DNA of 64,000 nucleotides from Telopea speciosissima (Eukaryota; Streptophyta; Magnoliopsida; Proteales; Proteaceae). Every line of letters starts with the position of its first letter. Within the stretch, counting starts at the first letter, position 1. The notes beneath the pieces were generated by a model. That model saw nothing but the letters and a program-made list of their open reading frames with translations. It made no database searches and had not been told where the DNA came from. A program made the position numbers and the translations under genes. This document shows positions 56,601 to 64,000 of this stretch, in pieces. The DNA lies in NCBI RefSeq assembly GCF_018873765.1, contig NC_057920.1, forward strand, positions 10,739,307 to 10,803,306, written 5' to 3'.

Positions 56601-58456
56601 CTAGTGCCGTTTCATATGATCTGAAATGCTACGACAAAGTATAAAACACCTGGGCTCAATCAAGTTTGACAAAAAAGCATCACTCTATATAAAAACATTC
56701 CACTTTTGAAGTGGGTCCTTGTTGTTATTGGATGTAGCCTTGTCTGTTTCAGGTGATTGAGTTGGGCTTGGGCCTACAAACACTATAGAAGAAATTAAGC
56801 TACGGAAACGATAGGCTGGAAATGTGAACCACACAATTTTCATTCTCGATTGGCCCAATGTCTCTCCTATAATGATCTTCACCAGCCCATGTCTCTAAAT
56901 ATCAAGTCAATCTGGTCAAGAGTTGGATGGATTAGGGGGAAAAGATTCAATTACACAGTTTTCTTTTTTTTCACTCAAATCAGCTGATCAATCACAGTGA
57001 GTTTGATTTTTCCAAGTTCCCATAACTTTTCTGAGTTTGAAAACTATGTTAAATACAAACTGAAATGTACATCAATAATGGCTACTGGAAAACAGAACTT
57101 TGAACCAATCTTTCTTCTACAGATACCATTGGTAAACCAGTCCATATTCCTCAGTCATCCACTCATCCATGTAAAAAGGGTGTTTCTCTTTCTCCATTTT
57201 ATTCCCTGTTATTAGTCATTTAGATCCCAATTCCGCAAAATGTTTGCAGTTTCTCTTCTGTTGCGGGTATTTTGAACCGTTCCAAGTGGCCTTCATGATA
57301 ACACTTTTGTTTCTGGGCCATGTTTCTATTTCTAGACAAAAAACATGTTTGGTAACACATAGTAATTTCTAACTACCATAAAATTTTCAAAAATATCATT
57401 GAATACCCAAAAATTTGGTGGTGGTGGTGACAGTGGAGGTGGCAGTAGTGGAAGTGGCGGTGGTTGAAGTTGCATTGGAACTAGTGTTTTATTTTGAACA
57501 TGAATTACTGTTTTGCCCATAAATTAAAGAGCAACTCCCCCCTTTATTTCTTCCTTTAATTTCTGCGACAAGAAACTTCAAATTGGAGCTTCTTTTATTT
57601 TTTAAATTTCTTAACTTTTTTGTCCCGGTTCATTCCCAGGAACAAGAAAATGAACTGATGTTAACAAACAGATTTTTACTCTTTTTTTGTTCCCAAGAAC
57701 AAAAAAAAAAAAAACAGAGAAATAGGGAAACAAAAGTGTTTCGTGCAGGCCAAATTAATTCTCAACATGAATGTGCTTGAGATTGTAGCAAGAATTTCAG
57801 TATTTTAGAGAGCCCAAACATGAAAAACCACATAAAAAGCAAAGATACAAATTTTCAGATAACCTGGTTCATCTTTCAGAAAAATGAAAATGAACTCCTT
57901 AATTATCTGCACCCCTAACCTTCACATTCCATGGGATTAATTACTTAATTGAATTCTCCTTCCTCCAGTTTAATCACAGAAATCAGAACAATGTCTTAAA
58001 CCAGATGGCTCCAAAGTCCAAACCATAGCAGCTACATATGTTTTTTTAGTAAAGTAAAAGGGATATGAAATAAAAAATAAAAATGGAAACCTTTATAATT
58101 ATTATCATGATTGTACAGCCAACACAAAAATTTACTTCTGTTTTTTTTTTTACCAAATTACTTGGATTTGAAATGAAAGCATATGAAGGAATAAGAAATT
58201 TATTTAGAAACCTTAATAACCATAATTGGTAAGATTTCCCACACACTACATGCACAATAATAACTAGAAAGTTTCCATTTCTGTTTTTGAATTAATTTCA
58301 GTTCCGTTAATTTCCCTATATTTGCAAACAGATGTACCCATAAAAAAGACATAATAATCCTATATTGAAACCCCACCTGCTAAGAGGGCTCCAGCCTCCA
58401 GCTGATAATTTGAAATGACTATGAGTGACCAAAGATTTGGTTCATTTTTTTATTTT
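56601..58456. other. Intergenic, no gene seen
   Basis: AT-rich. A GGTGGT/GGAAGTGGCGG stretch at 57415-57470 is low complexity. Repeated mention of a CCCAGGAACAAGAAAA/CCCAAGAACAAAAAA pair near 57635 and 57690. No supported feature. Confidence 0.4.
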
Positions 58457-60812
58457 GGAAAAATTACACTGCCACCTCTGAGGTTTGTATTAAATATAGA
58501 ACAACCCCCAATGTTTCTAAATTATACAGCCACACCCCCTGAGTTTAGATTAGTTATTAAAGTCAGCCCCACTCCGTTAGAGCATTTCAGTTAGTTGCTG
58601 ATGTGTTGGCCATTAATGCTTTAAAATGACAAATATACCCTTAATGGGGTGTGAGCTAACCATTTTGCCCATAAGGCATCCCTAACTTAACACCCCCTTC
58701 CCCTGCTACTCGAATCAATTGCAGGTTTAGGGTTCTAGCGACCACCATTCCCTAAACCAACAAAACCAACCACTATTGGCGAACTATTCCTTGAACCAAC
58801 AACACCAACCACTGTTGGCGAACCAGCCGTCAACGAAAAAATAGAAGTTGCATTTCACGTAGGGATGTAAATGGATATTCGTAAATCCATATTCGATCCG
58901 TGTTTGTATCCGTTTAGGAGAATTCGAATCCATCCGAAGCTTATCGGATACGAATATGATAATCCCCCTATCCGACCGATTATTATCCAATTCGTTTAGC
59001 AGTCCGACTGTAATAAAATATCTGAAATATAACTCTATGTTTGTCTATCCTTTCAAGTCACCTTATTGGATAGTGTTATTCTTATTTTTATAAATTTATA
59101 AGTTAAGATAATGTAATTCTTTTTCTAGATTTGCTATTGGTTTATATATATTGTTTTATGCAATGTGATACATGGAATTACATATCTATTAAAAAATCAA
59201 AAGTAAAAAACGTAAAAGAATAAAAGACTAAGAAGAGTAGAAGAAATGGTAGTTACTGAACTCTCAAGTCTCAACCCTAACCTTCATCATAAAAACGGTA
59301 AATATGTCAATGAATAGTCGAAAAATCGTATTCGATCCGTATTCATATCCATTTAGGAGAACCTATATTCAAAAAATCACTATCCTGAAATTATCCGAAT
59401 CCGTCCGAATATAATCGGATACGAATATGATAATGCCACTATTAAACCGAATTTGATCCGTTTACATCCTCTCGGATTTGGGACTGCAGTTCCCTGTGGA
59501 TGAAAATTTTGATGAAACTAAATTCAAAAAGCTTCTTGGAAATGGTAATGGTGAATCTTCAAAATTTCGTTTGAATAATAGAGAATCGATCTCCCAGGCT
59601 TGATTCAAGCTTACAGATTGACAAAATGGGAGAAGATTTCGCAACGAAGATCAAAGAAGATAGAAAATTCCTCACGATTTTGGTTTTCCAAAGAAGTAAA
59701 ACCCCCTGTTAAAACCAAAACTTTCCCCTCTTTTCTTTCTCTCCCCTGAAACAGAAAAAAACGAAGGAAGAGAGGTCGGTGGCTAGGGTTCGGTCATTGA
59801 AATATGGTTCGGCTAAGGGTTTGAAAATAAAATTGAACACCGAGAATAAGATTTCCGAAAGAAGAATGTAATGAAGAGTCACAAAAGAGAAGGGTAGAAG
59901 TAGATGGGATTTTCAGTGAGCGGGTTGCTGGATAGGAGATGGGAAGAAGAGATGGAGATCGTTTATTTTGCTTACCTGAGATCCTAGGGAAATTGAAGAA
60001 GATGAACATGGCGGCCATAGATGCTGATTCTCCCAAGCTCGTGGAGTTAATTAACGACAGAAGTTTGATCTGAGATCGGAACGATGGAATAGGCAAAGAT
60101 TATGGATTGTGAAATCGTTCAGATCAAAAAGCCTGAGCGAGGGGGATTGCACTCTCTGTTTGATCTGTAATTTTTTTTAACTGTCTTATTCTTCCAATAG
60201 TCTCTTCTTCTTCCTCTGTTTCCTTTCTCTTCTTGTTCTTGTTCTTCTACTTTATTTCTTCAAATTTTCAACTTCTTGTTTCTTATTTGTGTGCTATTCA
60301 TTAATAAATGTCATTTTCTGTCATTCTGCGTGTAGAAAAGAAAAATAAAGATTCTAGAAATGGGTGACAAAATCAAGAAGCAACTCTGGTTCTTCAAAAC
60401 ACAATATTGACTACATAGTAGTGAGAAGAAGATTTGTCAATAATGGCGTTAAGAGTTGCAGAGAAAGAGAGATTTTTCGAATCTTTTGGTACTTGGCATC
60501 TTTGGAAGAGATTGTGGGGAGGGATGAGAGAGGAGAGGGTGAGGGAACCAAGACTAATGGGAGAAAATCGTGAGTGGTTTATCTCTACAAGAATGGAAGG
60601 GGGGGGGTTGTGAAGTTAGGGATGCCTACGGGCAAAATGATAAACTCACACCCTGAAAGGGATATATTAATCATTTGAGGTCAAACTTAACCAACATCAT
60701 AACACTTAACTAACGGAGTGGGAACTCAAAGGGTGTGATTGTATAATTTAGAAACACAAGGAGTCACTCTGTATTTAGTACAAACCTCAGGGGGTGACAG
60801 CATAATTTTCCC
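58457..60812. mobile_element. Mutator-like element, 2.36 kb, about 250-bp terminal inverted repeats
   Basis: The left end (GGAAAAATTACACTGCCACC) and the reverse complement of the right end (GGGAAAATTATGCTGTCACC) stay alignable for about 250 bp: TGAGGTTTGTA, GTTTCTAAATTATACA, CACTCCGTTAG, GGTGTGAG, ATTTTGCCC, GGCATCCCTAACTT. Flanks TTTTATTTT (58448-58456) and TTTGATTTT (60813-60821) match at 8 of 9, the length expected for Mutator. The interior has no transposase; it holds a fold-back or hAT-like repeat (58862-59473) and unrecognised sequence with short minus-strand open frames (about 59794-60096) that could be captured host DNA. Confidence 0.85.
58862..59473. mobile_element. hAT-like MITE inside the Mutator-like element
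   Basis: GGGATGTAAATGGATATTCG at the left is mirrored by ATCCGTTTACATCCT at the right. Both halves carry ATTCGATCCGT, ATATCCATTTAGGAGAA-type words and ATCGGATACGAATATGATAA, so the interior is also a direct duplication. Flanking duplication not found. Confidence 0.55.
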
Positions 60813-61548
60813 TTTGATTTTTCTTCAGACCTATAGACTCGAGCGGTATGTGACTAACAAAAATTATATGCAAGGAATTGATTTTCATGGCCAGCTAATT
60901 TTGATTAACCCTATTCAAAGTTGGGAGTGGGACCAAGGACCATGGACAACAAGACCAATACAACCAGATGGATACCATATCTCTATCCTCCAAACAATTA
61001 ATATGCAGCAATTTTACTTTTTCTCCCCCCTTCCTATTCTTACAAACAAAAGGCTTAGGAGATGATTAGAATGAAATAAAATTTTGGCTCCATTTGTTTT
61101 GATGTAAAAGGATAGAAGTTAAAAAAATAAAAGGAACATTAAATTTTTAACCATAGAGATTGTTTGAACAGATTTTTCTTTTCTTTTTTTTTGAAGTTTT
61201 ATCAGATGTAAACATAAGTGACGTATAGTTCTACGATGGGACCCATTATTTAATACCTAGAAACTGAAAAATACATTATAAGTAAAATATTTTTCTTACT
61301 ATATTTTACTTCTGGCCATTTTACATCGAAACAAATAGAGCCACATCAAAAAACGATTCTGACAGATTACCAGACAAAAGCCAAAAGTAATGTTGTAATG
61401 AGTTTCACACCAATCAGTTATTTAGTCCTAAAAAACTTTCCATACACCAGAGAGTTGCTTTTAGTTTTCATACCAGCTTGCTCAACTTGACTAATGCTAC
61501 TACATGCCGGGGCTGCAGAGTAAAATGGCTGCTGAACCACATATGCCT
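60813..61548. other. Intergenic and NASP 3' flank
   Basis: No gene. Includes the downstream region and probable 3' UTR of the minus-strand NASP gene. Confidence 0.4.
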
Positions 61549-63031
61549 TCAAGAGATGCTGGCATCACTTTTCGATCCTGAGGATTCCAATGTAGACTTG
61601 TCTATTGGGATGGGGTCTGCACCACCTGGAACAAACATCATCACTTCATGACCCTGCAACCTATTTTGGATAATACCAGCGATAATTCTACTACAATGCT
61701 GTGGAATGAGTTAAAATGGCAGCTGGAATTTAATTTTTTTCTTAAAAAAAAAAACCCTTCAAGATAGGCAGCGCTGACCTTTCTCTTCTGATGAATCCTG
61801 TAAGGGCTTCTTCAACGGGCTGGGTTCTGCACTGCCTGGATTCATCAATGGCCGTTTAATGCCTCTTCCTACCACACCAAGATGTGTGACACTTACAGTC
61901 TCCTTTGTATGACCTGTTGAAAGTGTTGGAGAGTCGAAGCTCTCCTGGAGAGAACCCATCTGCGAAGAGCTCAATACCGTTGAAGGTGAACTCTTCTGGC
62001 TGCCGGTTGCCTTTGCAGAAACCATTTTAAGTACTTCAGAAAAGATAGATGATGGGGTTAAGACAAGCTGTTGGAGGTCTTCAAGCTGCAATCCAAAAAT
62101 CAAACGAGTTACTATGTTGTATATAATAAAGTCATATGCTTAAGTAGATATACCCAGATTTCTGTCCAAAAAGGATGCAAAATTTGAGCGACACTTGCCT
62201 TCCTTTCCAACTCGTTGGAGAGTTCCTTCAGTGTCCCAATCTCAGATTCCTTATCTGAGACTGAGACCCCGCAGATGATTGTTGGTTCAGCTTCAGAACC
62301 AGCAGATGATTGTTGTTTGCTCTTTAGTTCATTAACTTCATTGACGAGTCTTTCCAGCCGAGCCTTGCAAATTGATAAGGCCTTCTGACAATATGGAATG
62401 GCTTCTTGAGCCTTTGAACCAACCTCCAGGCACAAGCATATCCTGAAATTTCTAATTTTCAAGTTAAGGACGTGATTGCCAACAACCAATTACTACAGGT
62501 CAGCCTAAGAAAGCCACTCAGCACATCATTGGAAATATAACCTAACTATGGCAAGGGTAATCTGATACTATGTCATCTAAGACATGGATACAGTTCAGCA
62601 ATTTGTCGACTGTCGGGTTCAACCAGGCGTTCCAGCATGGAGAGTGCTTTAAGATAGTCATTTATGGAAGTCTCAATATCCTCTGAGTAACAGAAAATGG
62701 AGCACATTACTCAATCTAATAAGAGACAACCAAATATTCTTAGCAGAGGAAACAAATAAGAAAATAACAGAGCAATCAGAAAAGATGAATCAGTTTCTCT
62801 GTTCTTTTGGGTAGTAGGGGGTTGAACCTCTTTCTAAAGCAACCTCTGCCAGAGCTGACAATATGTCCACTTTTTCCATTGTGTCATCAGGACGTTTTTC
62901 AACAATTGCCCTTGCAATATCCAACATCTTCCATGCTAGATCAAGGTCAGATTCATCTTCATCGACTTCAGCCAGGTCCTCATCTTCACTCTCCCCTTCA
63001 CCATCTTCAACCTGATCCTTATCACCGGCAG
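61549..63031 (-). CDS. NASP: NASP-type histone H3 chaperone, last six exons (5' part outside window)
   Basis: Minus-strand exons 62828-63031, 62592-62682, 62199-62451, 61779-62085 and 61549-61625 are joined in phase (932 nt; 310 residues plus stop), which makes five clear exons; further 5' exons must lie past 64000. Motifs: an acidic stretch (EDGEGESEDEDLAEVDEDES) interrupting the SHNi-TPR region, LAWKMLDIARAIVEKRPDD, IETSINDYLKALSMLERLVE, FRICLCLEVGSKAQEAIPYC, a Lys/Glu-rich helix, and a Ser-rich tail with RGIKRPLMNP and PLKKP as likely nuclear-localisation signals. The family (Arabidopsis At4g37210; NASP/Sim3) binds histone H3 and H3-H4 in the nucleus and cytosol. Four introns: three GT-AG, but the one after 62199 needs a GC donor (AAG then GCAAGT). 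No damage seen. Confidence 0.88.
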
Positions 63032-63775
63032 CTATTATTTCACAAGAAAAAATCAACAACATGAATGATCAGAGCCTTACTTGGACAGCCAAAATATTTA
63101 ACAACCCTTGCCCTACCATATACTTTCTCTTAGCCAATAGGCCACATGAAGATGATCTTCTTCTTTCACTTTTCAGATCGATTGCTTAAACAAGAAAATA
63201 GTTTTAGCAGTCAGTCTTTCTATAATCCCAAACTGGTTGTTGATACACTAGTAAAGACTACTGGCCCTAGTCATTTATATCTCCAATAAAACAACATAAC
63301 ATACAATACCATTATGTATATCATATCACTATACAGCTGTTTGATTCTGAGCCAATGTAGTCCAAACTTCAAATCTCTCGCAGAAAAGACATGGAGCTTC
63401 AAAACCTGGCCCGGCCAGCCTGCTCAAAACCTGGGCTGGCAAGCCAAATTTCTGCCCAGGCAGAATTGGTCTTATGGCAACAAAGAACGATGTCCAGACC
63501 TATACATACTTTTATGTTTGTATGGTATTTTACATAGAATCCTCATCTTATGGCCATCTCTCGATATGCCCCTATCCCTGCAACTGATTTTCAAATTCAA
63601 AAGGAAAACAAGAACCAATCCCCAGGATCATTTTGTCAGTCACAGTTAACCCGTTAAATTTTTTCTTTCCCAGTAGACAATAAATCTTCCCTCCCCAACC
63701 AACTCTCACTAGTCTTCCTCATCATCTTCACAAAGAGAATATTTTTTAACTTAAACACGCATTCAATTTTAAGTT
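63032..63775. other. Intron of the NASP gene
   Basis: Minus-strand intron upstream of the 63031 acceptor. No further NASP exon could be identified before the window end, so the intron is probably over 950 bp and includes the LINE fragment. A direct repeat AAAACCTGGCCCGGCCAGCC/AAAACCTGGGCTGGC lies near 63400-63440. Confidence 0.5.
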
Positions 63776-64000
63776 GTGTCACCGTTCCTTTAAAACTTAA
63801 AGTGGGATGGATGAAGTAAAGAGGTGCATCCGGAGTGTTGTGTGACCGCCGTATTCCTTTAAAGCTTAAAAGAAAGTTCTATAGGACTATTGTACGACCG
63901 ACAATGATGTATGGAGCAGAATGTTGGGCAGTTAAGAAGTGTCTTACTGAAAAGCTATGTGTAGCAGAGATGAGGATGTTAAGATGGATGTATGGAAAAA
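63776..64000 (+). mobile_element. RTE-type LINE fragment running off the window end
   Basis: From about 63810 the plus strand reads GASGVLCDRRIPLKLKRKFY, RTIVRPTMMYGAECWAVKK, then LTEKLCVAEMRMLRWMYGK at the end. These are the conserved C-terminal blocks of plant RTE LINE reverse transcriptases (family pattern: KLKGKFYRT, RPA.LYG.ECWA, VAEMRMLRWM). One stop lies upstream (WMK then stop). The TTCCTTTAAAACTTAAA segment near 63784 is repeated as TTCCTTTAAAGCTTAAA near 63854, so the 5' edge may be rearranged. Confidence 0.8.

Noticed and set aside
57332-57520. Proline-rich minus-strand frame at a GGT-rich stretch
   Set aside because: Low-complexity triplet repeat without start context or neighbours.
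63032-64000. Search for 5' exons of NASP
   Set aside because: No TPR-like reading with splice signals was seen; the RTE LINE fragment occupies the end, so the exons lie beyond.
1-64000. CRISPR arrays, operons or bacterial defence systems
   Set aside because: Repeat spacing, introns and gene families are plant nuclear; nothing prokaryotic is present.

Overview
The window is nuclear DNA of a flowering plant, most likely a eudicot or another non-grass angiosperm. Multi-exon genes have AT-rich GT-AG introns. The recognisable genes are plant lineages (COR413, NPH3/BTB, PPR-DYW, a UPF0114 plastid protein). The space between genes is packed with plant-type mobile elements: L1-like and RTE LINEs, TRIM elements, a solo LTR, Au-like SINEs, Mutator-like elements, hAT-type and fold-back MITEs. 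All exon models were joined by hand from splice sites, reading phase and family resemblance; no search was run.

Layout. 0.9-3.5 kb: last three exons of a SEC3A-type exocyst gene (+). 4.1-11.4 kb: mobile-element block, with degenerate LINEs carrying a TRIM, then a Mutator-like element carrying a 5'-truncated LINE, then a hAT-type MITE. 13.5-22.5 kb: complete 19-exon long-chain acyl-CoA synthetase gene (+), with a tRNA-Ile(AAU) gene in intron 1 on the opposite strand and two SINEs in intron 9. 24.1-25.9 kb: complete 5-exon UPF0114 plastid membrane protein gene (-). 26-37 kb: MITEs, LINE remnants, TRIM remnants, a second complete TRIM (-), interlocked Mutator-like terminal repeats. 37.1-41.7 kb: complete 4-exon COR413 plasma-membrane gene (-). 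42-45.3 kb: MITEs and a LINE remnant. 45.4-46.8 kb: intronless PPR-DYW gene (+). 48.8-51.4 kb: complete 4-exon BTB/NPH3 gene (-). 52-61 kb: MITEs, a solo LTR, a LINE remnant and a 2.36-kb Mutator-like element. 61.5-63.0 kb: last six visible exons of a NASP-type histone chaperone gene (-), whose 5' part lies beyond the window. 63.8-64 kb: an RTE LINE fragment running off the end.

The host genes are unrelated housekeeping or regulatory genes (vesicle tethering, fatty-acid activation, plastid membrane, cold-associated membrane protein, organelle RNA editing, phototropism-type BTB adaptor, histone chaperone) and do not form a pathway. I found no clear undescribed system. The most informative content is mobile-element stratigraphy: exact target-site duplications define two TRIMs, a solo LTR, a SINE, two LINE insertions and a hAT-type MITE. 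Other points of interest are a tRNA gene set in a palindrome inside a protein-gene intron and a GC-AG intron in NASP.
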